This document shows positions 25,224 through 33,104 of a DNA stretch of 64,000 nt, in pieces. The notes below the pieces were generated by a model. It worked only from the letters and a program-made list of their open reading frames with translations, made no database searches and was not told the DNA's origin. Made by a program: the position numbers and the translations under genes. Numbering within the stretch: the stretch's first letter is position 1; each line of letters begins with the position of its first letter. Source of the stretch: Alphaproteobacteria bacterium (GTDB lineage: Bacteria > Pseudomonadota > Alphaproteobacteria > UBA8366 > Aestuariispiraceae). The DNA is taken from the NCBI GenBank assembly GCA_033344895.1, contig JAWPMN010000001.1, positions 3,108,001-3,172,000 on the forward strand, given 5' to 3'.

Positions 25224-26096
25224 ATGACCAAACTGACCGTTCGAGATTTCTTCGCCCGCTTCCCGGACGACGATGCGTGCCTTCATCATGTGATGGAAGT
25301 TCGCTACGGTGCGCGGCATGAGTGCGAAGCCTGCGGCAAGGAAAGCACCTTCCATCGTATCGCCAAGCGCAAAGCCTATGCCTGCGCGGCCTGCGGCCAT
25401 CATATCTATCCGTGCGCCGGTACGATCTTCGAAGACAGCCGCACGTCGCTGCAACTCTGGTTCTATGCCATCTACCTGTTCGTGACGACGCGCCACGGCG
25501 TTTCCGGCAAGGAACTGCAACGGTCGCTTGGCGTCACGTACAAAACCGCGTGGCGCATGGGCCAGCAGATCCGCAAGCTGATGGGCGATGCCGACAACTT
25601 CGAAATGCTGCGCGGTCACGTCGAACTGGACGAGGCGTATGTCGGTGGCCGTCGCCCCGGCAAGCGCGGTCGCGGTGCCGAAGGTAAGACCATCGTCATG
25701 GGCCTGAAACAGCGCGATGGCCGGATCGTTACCGAAGTCATCCCGAACGTGAAGAAAACCACACTGCGGGATGTAACGCTGCGCAACGTCGAGCCGGGAA
25801 CGACCGTCTCTACCGACGAACTGATGTCTTACGGCTTACTGGACGACGACGGGTACCAGCACGGCGCGGTGAAGCATGGTGCGAAGGAATACGCGCACTA
25901 CGACTACCGTCACGACGCGGTACACCACACGAACCACGTTGAAAGCTTCTGGCGGCTGTTCAAGAAGTCCATTGCCGGGACGCACATTCACGTGTCTTCG
26001 AAGTACATGCGCCGGTATCTGGACGAGTTCACTTTCCGGTCGAACCATCGGAAGATGGAGAACGCGATGTTCGATCTTCTGATTTCGCGGGTCTGA
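25224..26096 (+). CDS. IS1595 family transposase
   Basis: 290-aa DDE transposase. A zinc ribbon (CEAC near 33-36 and CAAC near 53-56) precedes a helix-turn-helix (GVSGKELQRSLGVTYKTAW). The catalytic residues are visible in VELDEAYVGG, TVSTDELMSYG and NHVESFWRLFKKS, followed by KYMRRYLDEFTFRSNHR. The ATG at 25224 has GGAGG five bases before it; an upstream ATG at 25212 overlaps that site and is rejected. The gene looks intact. The last 60 or so bases overlap a convergent small gene. Confidence 0.95.
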   Translation: MTKLTVRDFFARFPDDDACLHHVMEVRYGARHECEACGKESTFHRIAKRKAYACAACGHHIYPCAGTIFEDSRTSLQLWFYAIYLFVTTRHGVSGKELQRSLGVTYKTAWRMGQQIRKLMGDADNFEMLRGHVELDEAYVGGRRPGKRGRGAEGKTIVMGLKQRDGRIVTEVIPNVKKTTLRDVTLRNVEPGTTVSTDELMSYGLLDDDGYQHGAVKHGAKEYAHYDYRHDAVHHTNHVESFWRLFKKSIAGTHIHVSSKYMRRYLDEFTFRSNHRKMENAMFDLLISRV

Positions 26097-26217
26097 TGGT
26101 GGACGCTAAGGCGTCCATCAATTCAGACTCATCGACAGGACCGACGCCGCGCGCCTCTTCCTGAGCGATGAAATCCTTTAATCGTCCGGCCCGCCTCGCG
26201 GCTCTTAAGCTCAACAT
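26029..26217 (-). CDS. Small conserved protein overlapping the transposase 3' end
   Basis: 62-aa protein (MLSLRAARRAGRLKDFIAQE...) with RAGRLKDFIAQEEARGVGP and a Ser-rich tail SEDRTSRSPSSDGS. This pattern recurs as a small hypothetical protein encoded convergently with IS1595-type transposases. The start at 26217 has a GAGG-containing upstream; 26232 is the alternative, overlapping the stop of the 268-aa gene. Function unknown; the DNA shared with the transposase end constrains both frames. Confidence 0.5.
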   Translation of the reverse strand: MLSLRAARRAGRLKDFIAQEEARGVGPVDESELMDALASTIRPAKSEDRTSRSPSSDGSTGK

Positions 26218-26221
26218 CTTC

Positions 26222-26995
26222 TCAACCCTCATGGATCACAACACGCTGCAGAAGCTCAGTATCTGCATCCCAGTCTATCACCCTGCAGTCCATGCTGAGA
26301 ATGTTATGCATCGTACCAAGTGACGCCTTGTCTCGGACCATTGCCACTCGCTCCGGCGCCCCCTCTGATGCCTTAACATCTCGAAACTTGGTCGACGCCG
26401 CGTAGATGGAATTTCGATGATTGGCCACCGCCTCGAACACAGTCCTAACGTAGCTAGAGTTTACCATCGCGTCGAACGGCCAGTGGGTATTTGACGCCCC
26501 AACGATATCAACGTCCCGCGATACGTTCTTGGCCGAAAATACACGAACCAGCTTCGCATAGAGCAGGTCGCTGTCGTTTTCTTTCCTAGCCTCATCGACC
26601 TTCTGCGCTGCCAGAACAACGGCCTCGCACGACGCATTTGCAACAGACAGCGCGGCCCATGCAAGATTGGCTCGCGGCACATTTGTCACAGAAAATGCAT
26701 GTTTGATAAACGCCAAGCCTAGCCGTTGAGCCACTTCACCCGCTTGCCGGACGAAGGAGGTTGCCACGCCCATTGCCTCCGCCTCGTCATACGCCAGGGC
26801 ATAGTCGGACACCAGATAGCTATCTGTCTCCGTAAGGGGCGGAATCTTCTGGATTCGGACGGCGACACAAGAGCCATTGGGGTAAAAGACAGGCAGACGA
26901 ATGAAGCAAGCGCCACTATCGGTCTCAATCACCGAGACATGTCGCGCAATCTCGTCTGCCACCGCCCCACAGATCGATGTCTTTGCTTCCGTCAT
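26222..26995 (-). CDS. DUF1828-like passenger protein
   Basis: 257-aa soluble protein. The N-terminal half (ACFIRLPVFYPNGSCVAVRI, then SYLVSDYALAYDEAEAMG) resembles the DUF1828 arrangement, in which a bound-DNA or nuclease-like domain reads ...TDxG; the match is only by eye. The C-terminal half is mixed alpha/beta. The start at 26995 overlaps the stop of the 183-aa gene (ATGA), so the two are translationally coupled and probably act together. Function unknown. Confidence 0.55.
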   Translation of the reverse strand: MTEAKTSICGAVADEIARHVSVIETDSGACFIRLPVFYPNGSCVAVRIQKIPPLTETDSYLVSDYALAYDEAEAMGVATSFVRQAGEVAQRLGLAFIKHAFSVTNVPRANLAWAALSVANASCEAVVLAAQKVDEARKENDSDLLYAKLVRVFSAKNVSRDVDIVGASNTHWPFDAMVNSSYVRTVFEAVANHRNSIYAASTKFRDVKASEGAPERVAMVRDKASLGTMHNILSMDCRVIDWDADTELLQRVVIHEG

Positions 26996-27543
26996 AAGAA
27001 TAGGTCGCCTTCTGGGCCCTCCGCCCAAGGATTGGGGACGTATTCAGCCAGGCCGTTGATTCTAAAGCATTTTGATGTTAGCGCAAGCAAGTCGGAAAAG
27101 GTGGCCGGATCAGGGCTAAGTGCCTCAGCAATCGGCAAATTGTTGGTTAGAAGTCTCCGCTGGTCGGTCAGCCAGTTACAACTAAACAGGTGCCTGTGGC
27201 TACCATACACGAACGTCTTGTGCAGATGTCCGCACGGACCCTTTGGAACATTCTTGTGGTATCCTTGGATCGGGCGCCACTCTATCCGGTCTATAGCACG
27301 GTCTGTGCGTCCGTCTTGCGGATACTCCAGCTGCAACAAGACGTTGGCGTTCGGTAAGTCCGCCCGGGCCTTTCCACGAAACGCGAGCCCTTCGCGCGGC
27401 ATCCCTTCGCCGGTCTCCAGCGACAAAACAATCTGAAGGCAGCCATCCCCTGTCGCGCTCCAGCGCTGGGGGATCGCCACGCTTTTCTCAACTTCGAAAA
27501 CTGTTGGCGTCTCTCCTGACATGCATGGATAAAACCACAACAT
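26992..27543 (-). CDS. Hypothetical 183-aa passenger protein
   Basis: First gene of the transposon-borne minus-strand operon, starting about 50 bp inside the right end. It contains the conserved-looking block IDRIEWRPIQGYHKN followed by CGHLHKTFVYGSHRHLF with several His and Cys residues. I do not recognise the family. The start may instead be 27522 (MSGETPTVFE); neither has a good ribosome site. It is coupled by ATGA to the DUF1828-like gene. Confidence 0.55.
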   Translation of the reverse strand: MLWFYPCMSGETPTVFEVEKSVAIPQRWSATGDGCLQIVLSLETGEGMPREGLAFRGKARADLPNANVLLQLEYPQDGRTDRAIDRIEWRPIQGYHKNVPKGPCGHLHKTFVYGSHRHLFSCNWLTDQRRLLTNNLPIAEALSPDPATFSDLLALTSKCFRINGLAEYVPNPWAEGPEGDLFL

Positions 27544-27579
27544 GCACTAGAAATGCGACTCCCAACTTAACTTGCTCTC

Positions 27580-27593
27580 AGGGGATAAACCCC
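27580..27593 (-). repeat. Right terminal inverted repeat of the second transposon
   Basis: AGGGGATAAACCCC, the reverse complement of the left end. Confidence 0.9.
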
Positions 27594-27601
27594 TAGAGTT
27601 A
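27594..27601. repeat. Target site duplication, right copy (second transposon)
   Basis: TAGAGTTA directly after the right inverted repeat, identical to 25152-25159. Confidence 0.92.
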
Positions 27602-27710
27602 AATCAGATGGATATGTTGCTATGTCAAATGTGACATGCTTTCCTGTAGAATCAGACTCGCGTTCAGCATCTTCATCAATTACAATTTCGTCATCTTGAA
27701 CATCTGACAT
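27594..27710 (-). pseudogene. DUF262 gene, first 39 codons
   Basis: Start codon at 27710 with GGAGAG seven bases before it. It encodes an acidic N-terminus (MSDVQDDEIVIDEDAERE) and reads DLTL at the break; the fragment at 25151 continues SVIYEMWNEKD in the same frame once the transposon and one duplication are removed. This establishes the true 5' end of the interrupted DUF262 gene. Confidence 0.85.
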
Positions 27711-28008
27711 TTTTTACTCTCCAACTGGGATTTGAAACGGTAGCATCTAGATGCGGCGTGTAGACGCCTTGCTGAATCGACCATAGGTTATCGTTTGTTT
27801 CGTCATTTGTGAAACGAAACTATGGATGTTGGGGGCAACCTAGGAGTTAATAAGAGCCCGGACGAGTGCCCTAACTAAGTATAAAAATCATAAGCTTGGT
27901 TTGGCTAGGCGCTTGATGGTCAGTTTATGCAGGTTTGCAAAGCTAGAACAACAGGTTGCTAACGGAAGAGAACCGTTCTCGTTGCCATCATTTTCATAAA
28001 GGTTTTCT
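27711..28008. other. AT-rich promoter region of the DUF262-HEPN unit, no gene
   Basis: About 300 bp between the DUF262 start and the isochorismatase-fold gene. It contains nested inverted repeats at 27781-27825: CCATAG/CTATGG outside and GTTTCGT/ACGAAAC inside. Such a structure upstream of a defence-type operon may be an operator or leader hairpin. Right of about 28000 composition returns to GC-rich. Confidence 0.5.
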
Positions 28009-28560
28009 ATGCACGTGCCGCCTCTCGTTATCCTTGATGTCCAGGATGCCATCGACCAAACGGTTTGGAACGGCAAGAGCAATCCGGACTACCTGGCCGT
28101 GATTCAGCGCCTGCTGGCGCATTGGCGGGGGAAGGGCTGGCCGGTGGTCCATGTGAAACATGACGAGGCGACCCCGACTTCGACCTATCACACCCATGGC
28201 CCCTGGAATGCGATCAAGCGCGAGGTCGCGCCGTTATCCGGAGAGTCAGTGGTGGCGAAGACCCAGAACTGCGCCTTTATCGGCACGGATCTGGACGGGG
28301 TGTTGAAAGGGCTTGGCGCGGACGGCTTCGTGCTGACCGGGGTCGTGATCCACAACAGCATGGACGCCACGGTGAGGGTGGGGAAGGCCTTGGGCTATCG
28401 CATCCTTTTGCCCTCGGATGCGACCACGGCTGTTCCGGTCAGGGGCGCCGACGGCACAGTCTGGGACGCGCAAACCGTCTCGGACCTGACCCTGGCGATC
28501 CTGGACGGTGAATATGCGGAAGTTCTGACATCCGGCGCCGTCCTCACACGGTTCGCATAA
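28009..28560 (+). CDS. Isochorismatase-fold hydrolase with Ser at the nucleophile position
   Basis: 183-aa cytoplasmic protein of the cysteine hydrolase (isochorismatase-like) superfamily. Asp10 (VILDVQDAID) and Lys84 (VVAKTQNCAF) of the catalytic triad are present. Where amidase members have Cys in a H.C.D.T.R context, this protein reads HNSMDATVR, with Ser117. It may use Ser, have lost amidase activity, or act as a non-cysteine isochorismatase-type hydrolase. No clear ribosome site precedes 28009; the first ATG is used. Convergent with tyrS. Confidence 0.8.
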   Translation: MHVPPLVILDVQDAIDQTVWNGKSNPDYLAVIQRLLAHWRGKGWPVVHVKHDEATPTSTYHTHGPWNAIKREVAPLSGESVVAKTQNCAFIGTDLDGVLKGLGADGFVLTGVVIHNSMDATVRVGKALGYRILLPSDATTAVPVRGADGTVWDAQTVSDLTLAILDGEYAEVLTSGAVLTRFA

Positions 28561-28583
28561 CCCGACAGTCAACCCAAAGCCGT

Positions 28584-28658
28584 GTTCCTGCGAAAGCAGG
28601 AACGTGCATCGTTCCGGTACGGTGCCTGGGGAAGGAAGGCTCCTGCTTTCGCAGGAGC
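28584..28658. terminator. Two mirrored hairpins between convergent genes
   Basis: GTTCCTGC-GAAA-GCAGGAAC (28584-28603) and GCTCCTGC-TTTC-GCAGGAGC (28639-28658) each form an 8-bp stem with a tetraloop, and they are inverted copies of one another. They occupy the 112-bp gap between two converging genes and probably act as a bidirectional terminator; they also look like a repetitive extragenic palindrome pair. Confidence 0.6.
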
Positions 28659-28672
28659 ACAGCTTTACAAAC

Positions 28673-29923
28673 TCAGACGACCTTCAGAAGCGCGTGCTTC
28701 TTCTTGCCCATGGACAGTTTCACGACGCCGTCGATAGCCGAGTCCGAACCGAGGGTCAGGCTGTCGTCTTCGACCTTTTCGTCATTCACGCGGATGGCGC
28801 CGCCCTTGATCTGGCGGCGGGCATCGCCGTTCGACTGGGTCAGGCCGGCGCGGGTCAGGGCATTCAGAATGCCGATTCCGTCCGCCAGTTCAGCCGCGGA
28901 GACCTCGACCGTCGGCAGATCGTCGCCCAGGCCCCCCTGTTCGAAGGTCTTGCGTGCGGTCTCGGCGGCGGCTGCGGCCGCTTCCGCGCCGTGGCACAGT
29001 TTCGTCGCTTCATTGGCCAGGCGGATCTTCACGTCATTGATGGCGGCGCCTTCGGCCTTTTCCAGTTCCGCGATCTCGTCCAGGGGCAGGTCGGTGAACA
29101 GGCGCAGGAATCGGCCGACGTCGGCGTCCTCGGTATTGCGCCAGTATTGCCAGTAATCGTAGGGGCTCAGCCGTTCGGCATTCAGCCAGACGGCGCCACT
29201 GGCGGTCTTACCCATCTTCGCGCCCGACGCGGTGGTCAGCAGCGGCACGGTCAGACCATAGAGCGACGCATCGTCGGTCCGGCGTCCCAGTTCGACTCCG
29301 TTGACGATGTTGCCCCATTGGTCGGAGCCGCCCATCTGCAGGCAGACACCGTAGCGCTTGTTTAACTCCACGAAGTCGTAGGCCTGGAGGATCATGTAGT
29401 TGAACTCCAGGAAGCTGAGCGGCTGCTCCCGCTCCAGGCGCAGGGCGACGCTGTCGAATTTCAGCATCCGATTGACCGAGAAATGACGGCCGTAATCGCG
29501 CAGGAAGGGGATGTAGGCGAGCTTAGACAGCCAGTCGTCGTTGTTGACCATGATGGCGTCGGTCGGCCCATCCCCGAAGGTCAGGAACTTCTCGAACACC
29601 TTCTTGATGCCGTCGATATTGCGTTGGATGTCGTCGTCGGTCAGCAGCTTGCGCTGTTCGTCCTTGCCGCTGGGATCGCCGACCTTGGTCGTCCCGCCGC
29701 CCATCAGGACGACCGGCTTGTGGCCGTTCCGCTGCAGCAGGCGCAGCAACATGATCGGGACCAGGGAACCCGCATGCAGCGAATCCGCCGTGGCGTCGAA
29801 GCCGATATAGGCGGGGATCGGACCTTCCAATGCGCGCGCGTCAAGCGCTTGCATATCCGTGCACTGATGCAGGAATCCGCGGTCGCGGACGGCCTTCAGG
29901 AAATCCGAACGTAGCTGTTCCAT
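28673..29923 (-). CDS. tyrS: Tyrosyl-tRNA synthetase
   Basis: Class I synthetase charging tRNA-Tyr, 416 aa. The HIGH-equivalent is HAGS at 50-53, the KMSKS-equivalent is KMGKT at 236-240, and a C-terminal S4 RNA-binding domain (about 345-410, [20 protein letters not shown]) is present. Tyr-binding residues lie in the YMILQAYDF and [10 protein letters not shown] blocks. The start at 29923 (MEQLRSDF) begins at the conserved domain; the frame extends upstream into a divergent intergenic region. Divergent from anmK. Confidence 0.96.
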   Translation of the reverse strand: MEQLRSDFLKAVRDRGFLHQCTDMQALDARALEGPIPAYIGFDATADSLHAGSLVPIMLLRLLQRNGHKPVVLMGGGTTKVGDPSGKDEQRKLLTDDDIQRNIDGIKKVFEKFLTFGDGPTDAIMVNNDDWLSKLAYIPFLRDYGRHFSVNRMLKFDSVALRLEREQPLSFLEFNYMILQAYDFVELNKRYGVCLQMGGSDQWGNIVNGVELGRRTDDASLYGLTVPLLTTASGAKMGKTASGAVWLNAERLSPYDYWQYWRNTEDADVGRFLRLFTDLPLDEIAELEKAEGAAINDVKIRLANEATKLCHGAEAAAAAAETARKTFEQGGLGDDLPTVEVSAAELADGIGILNALTRAGLTQSNGDARRQIKGGAIRVNDEKVEDDSLTLGSDSAIDGVVKLSMGKKKHALLKVV

Positions 29924-30048
29924 GGTCGTAAAAACTCTGATTTGTCGGTTGAACGCGGCGCGGGATAGCATGAACCTGCGGACCCGGCAACGAGGGACGC
30001 CGACTGACCGTTGAATGCGGTGGGGAAGAGAAGATTGGGGAGATGGTT

Positions 30049-31134
30049 ATGGCCAGGACGATGATGGCGCTGGGCTTGATGAGCGGCACGAGCTTCGATG
30101 GCATCGATGCAGCCCTGATCGAAACCGACGGCGAGTCGGTTCTGTCCACCGGGGCCAGTCTGACGCATCCCTATGACGAGGCATTCCGGGCGCGTCTTCG
30201 TGCCGTGCTGAGGGCGGAAACCAGGACCGCCGCCATCGACACGCTGGAACGCGATCTGACGGATCGGCATGCGGATGTCGTACAGTCGCTTTTGTCTGCA
30301 GAGGGCCTGTCGGCCGCCGATATCGACATTGTCGGTTTCCACGGTCAGACCATCAACCATCGGCCCGACCTCGGCTGGACCTGGCAACTGGGGCTGGGCG
30401 GGCGCCTCGCCAAGCGTGTCGGGATCGATGTGGTCTACGACCTGCGTAGCGCGGATGTGGCGGCCGGGGGGCAGGGCGCACCGCTTGCGCCCGTCTATCA
30501 TCGTGCGCTGGCCGGGCGGCAGACCATGCCGCTGGTCGTGCTCAATCTGGGCGGTGTCGCGAACATCACCTTTCTGGAAGGTGCCGACGCGGACCCCGTT
30601 GCCTTTGACACCGGGCCGGCCAGCGCCTTGCTTGATGACTGGATTTCCCGCCACGGCGCCGGCGCATTCGACGAGGACGGCCGCATATCGCTGGCGGGGC
30701 GGGTCGATCGGGCGGCATTGGCGGCCCTGATGGACAATCCCTATTTCGCCCGCCCCTATCCTAAGTCGTTGGACCGGGACGATTTTGATCCGGCGCCGGT
30801 CGCGGGACTTGCATTGGAAGACGGTGCCGCGACGCTGGCGGCCTTTACGGTGGAAAGCGTGGCGCGGGGGGTGGAGATGCTGCCGACCGCGCCGATGCGT
30901 CTGCTGGTGACGGGGGGCGGTCGTCACAACCCAAGTTTCATGAACGGACTGGCGCGCCGCCTCGGCGTTCCGACCGCCCCCGTGGAGGAGGCGGGCTGGG
31001 ACGGCGACGTACTGGAAGCCCAGGCCTTTGCCTTCATGGCTGTGCGCAGCCGTCTGGGGCTGCCGATCAGCTTCCCCGGCACCACGGGGGTGCCCCGTCC
31101 GATGACGGGCGGCCGCTTCGCACCCGGGCGCTGA
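30049..31134 (+). CDS. anmK: Anhydro-N-acetylmuramic acid kinase
   Basis: 361-aa kinase of cell-wall recycling, converting 1,6-anhydro-MurNAc to MurNAc-6-phosphate. The N-terminal GLMSGTSFDGID (9-20) is the family signature; FHGQTINHRP and LNLGGVANIT follow, with GGGRHNPSFM near the C-terminus. GGGGAG at 30037-30042 favours the ATG at 30049 over the one at 30043. A conserved alphaproteobacterial neighbour of tyrS. Confidence 0.95.
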   Translation: MARTMMALGLMSGTSFDGIDAALIETDGESVLSTGASLTHPYDEAFRARLRAVLRAETRTAAIDTLERDLTDRHADVVQSLLSAEGLSAADIDIVGFHGQTINHRPDLGWTWQLGLGGRLAKRVGIDVVYDLRSADVAAGGQGAPLAPVYHRALAGRQTMPLVVLNLGGVANITFLEGADADPVAFDTGPASALLDDWISRHGAGAFDEDGRISLAGRVDRAALAALMDNPYFARPYPKSLDRDDFDPAPVAGLALEDGAATLAAFTVESVARGVEMLPTAPMRLLVTGGGRHNPSFMNGLARRLGVPTAPVEEAGWDGDVLEAQAFAFMAVRSRLGLPISFPGTTGVPRPMTGGRFAPGR

Positions 31135-31152
31135 CGGCCTGGGCCTGCGCAA

Positions 31153-31794
31153 TCAGCCGCGGAGCCGCTGATCCAGATAGCCGCTGACCGTTTCCTTCAG
31201 GTCGTCGACCTTGTTGGTGAAGAAATGGTTGGTGTCGGCCATCAGGTCGTAGTCGATGGTGATACCCTTCTGCGCGCGCAGCTTGTCGACCAGCTTGTTC
31301 ACCTGCTCCGGCGGGACGATGTCGTCGGAATCCCCGTGCACGATCAGACCCGATGACGGACAGGGCGCCAGGAAGGTGAAATCGTACAGGTTCGCCGGCG
31401 GCGCGATGGAGATGAAGCCGTTGATTTCCGGCCGGCGCATCAAAAGCTGCATGCCGATCCAGGCGCCGAAGGAGAACCCTGCGATCCAGCAGTCGCGGGC
31501 ATTCTCGTTGTAGGTCTGCAGCCAGTCCAGCGCGGTTGCCGCATCCGACAATTCCCCTTCGCCACGGGAAAACACCCCTTGAGACCGGCCGACGCCGCGG
31601 AAATTGAACCGAAGGCAGGAGAAGCCCCGCTTCGCGAAGGTATGATACATCTCATAGACCACACGATTGTTCATCGTGCCGCCATGCTGAGGATGCGGAT
31701 GCAGGAACAGCGCGATCGGCGCGTTGTCGTCCTGTCCGTGTGTATAGCGGCCTTCGAGACGTCCCTCTGGACCGTTGATAATGACTTCCGGCAT
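31153..31794 (-). CDS. Alpha/beta hydrolase
   Basis: 213-aa serine hydrolase fold. The nucleophile elbow is GFSFGAWIG, the acid Asp is in VHGDSDDIVPPEQV and the His in DTNHFF. An oxyanion region HPHPQHGGTMNN precedes it. It is like the widespread KANL3/Tex30- or dienelactone-hydrolase-like small hydrolases; substrate unknown. It ends 18 bp from anmK, convergently. Confidence 0.85.
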   Translation of the reverse strand: MPEVIINGPEGRLEGRYTHGQDDNAPIALFLHPHPQHGGTMNNRVVYEMYHTFAKRGFSCLRFNFRGVGRSQGVFSRGEGELSDAATALDWLQTYNENARDCWIAGFSFGAWIGMQLLMRRPEINGFISIAPPANLYDFTFLAPCPSSGLIVHGDSDDIVPPEQVNKLVDKLRAQKGITIDYDLMADTNHFFTNKVDDLKETVSGYLDQRLRG

Positions 31795-32124
31795 CAGTTC
31801 ACCCCGGTAGGAATAAAGACGGTTTGCCCCTGCAATTCCGGCCCATCGCTTTAGACGTCAAGGCCTTGGGACACAAGTGTTATCGCGGCAAAGTGTTCGG
31901 CGGGCTCCTTGACGCCGTTTTTGCCTACCGTATATGTAGGGGGCGCTTCGGTGCGGGAAAAGCCGGTTCCGCAGGTAAGGGGGTGGAACCGGTCGGGTCG
32001 GAAACCGACCTTCGGGAGGGATCGCGAATTCTTTCCGGATGGTGCCCGACCCATGGAGAAACGGAGCTTCGCGACCACGCTGCACCGGCACTAGGACCGG
32101 TCGGCCGGAAAGGCACGGACCAGA
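31795..32124 (+). other. cysE upstream region with long leader, no gene
   Basis: 330 bp without a credible gene. A promoter-like pair lies at 31909-31936, leaving a leader of about 180 nt before cysE. The leader includes a GGTCGG-AAA-CCGACC hairpin near 31996-32010 and other GC-rich complementarity. I do not recognise a known riboswitch in it. Confidence 0.45.
31909..31936 (+). promoter_or_regulatory. Candidate sigma-70 promoter for cysE
   Basis: TTGACG (31909-31914) and TATATG (31931-31936) are 16 bp apart, a good match in a GC-rich genome. Transcription would start near 31943. Confidence 0.45.
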
Positions 32125-32880
32125 ATGTTCCAGACCATACGTTCCGATATCGACGCGATGATCTCGCGCGATCCCGCGGCCCGCTCCCGGATTGAAGTCG
32201 CACTCTGTTACCCGGCCTTCCATGCCATCATGCTGTACCGCGCCTCCAGCTGGATGTGGCGGCGCGGATGGCGCCTGTCGGCCCGCATGGTATCGCAGTT
32301 CGCCCGTTGGACGACGGGCATCGAAATTCATCCCGGCGCCACGATCGGCCGCGGCTTCTTCATTGATCACGGCATGGGCGTCGTGATCGGCGAGACCGCC
32401 GAGATCGGCGATAACGTCACGCTGTATCACGACGTCACGCTGGGTGGTGTTTCCCCTGCGGAGGATTCCGACGGACAGCGCTGCACCAAGCGCCACCCGA
32501 CGCTGTGCGATGATGTGATCGTCGGGTCCGGCGCGCAGATCCTGGGCCCGATCACGGTCGGCAAGGGCGCGCGTGTCGGTGCCAACGCCGTGGTCATCAA
32601 GAATGTGGCCGAGAATGCAACAATGGTCGGTATTCCGGCGAAACCGGTCACCGGCAAGGCGGCCCGTGCCACGGGGGCGTTTTCACCCTACGGGACGCCG
32701 CTCGGCGACCTGCCGGATCCGGCCGCGAGAGCCATCGAGGGCCTGATGCAGCAGGTCGAGACGCTGAAGGCGCAGATCGGCGACCTGGAAGGACGTCTGG
32801 CCGAAGCCGAGAAGCGGCCAAGCTTCGGATTCTCGGTCGACAATGACGAGGGCACATCTCGCCAGCCTGCGAAAAAGTAA
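32125..32880 (+). CDS. cysE: Serine O-acetyltransferase
   Basis: 251-aa cytoplasmic enzyme making O-acetylserine, the cysteine precursor. The left-handed beta-helix built from hexapeptide repeats spans about 70-180 ([59 protein letters not shown]). The C-terminal tail includes a coiled section ([20 protein letters not shown]). It precedes iscR and two cysteine desulfurases, linking cysteine supply to Fe-S cluster assembly. Confidence 0.94.
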   Translation: MFQTIRSDIDAMISRDPAARSRIEVALCYPAFHAIMLYRASSWMWRRGWRLSARMVSQFARWTTGIEIHPGATIGRGFFIDHGMGVVIGETAEIGDNVTLYHDVTLGGVSPAEDSDGQRCTKRHPTLCDDVIVGSGAQILGPITVGKGARVGANAVVIKNVAENATMVGIPAKPVTGKAARATGAFSPYGTPLGDLPDPAARAIEGLMQQVETLKAQIGDLEGRLAEAEKRPSFGFSVDNDEGTSRQPAKK

Positions 32881-33104
32881 GCCTGACATTCGAAAAATGC
32901 GACGTAACGGCGCGGCCGAGGTGGAAACACTTCGGCCGTCTTTACATAGTGGTTGCAGGCACTAAATTTGGAAATGTCAGCGTTTGCTGATTGTTGGTAA
33001 TAACCGACCGATATCGCTCAGGGATGGGAGGGGACGCGATCGGGTCGGGCGCAGGACTGGCTATGCCGACAGGCTGGCCGGGCCGCGAACGGCGGAGGAT
33101 ATGC

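Larger units (their letters stand above)
25160..27593 (+). mobile_element. Second IS1595-family transposon with passenger genes, 2434 bp
   Basis: Bounded by 14-bp perfect inverted repeats (GGGGTTTATCCCCT) and an 8-bp duplication TAGAGTTA. It carries one DDE transposase on the plus strand and a three-gene passenger operon on the minus strand (183, 268 and about 62 aa). It interrupts the N-terminal region of the DUF262 gene. Its ends and transposase differ from those of the first transposon, so the two are independent arrivals. Confidence 0.92.

Noticed and set aside
31943-32124. SAM-II or other known riboswitch before cysE
   Set aside because: I could not find the conserved core of any class that I know in this leader; only generic hairpins are visible.
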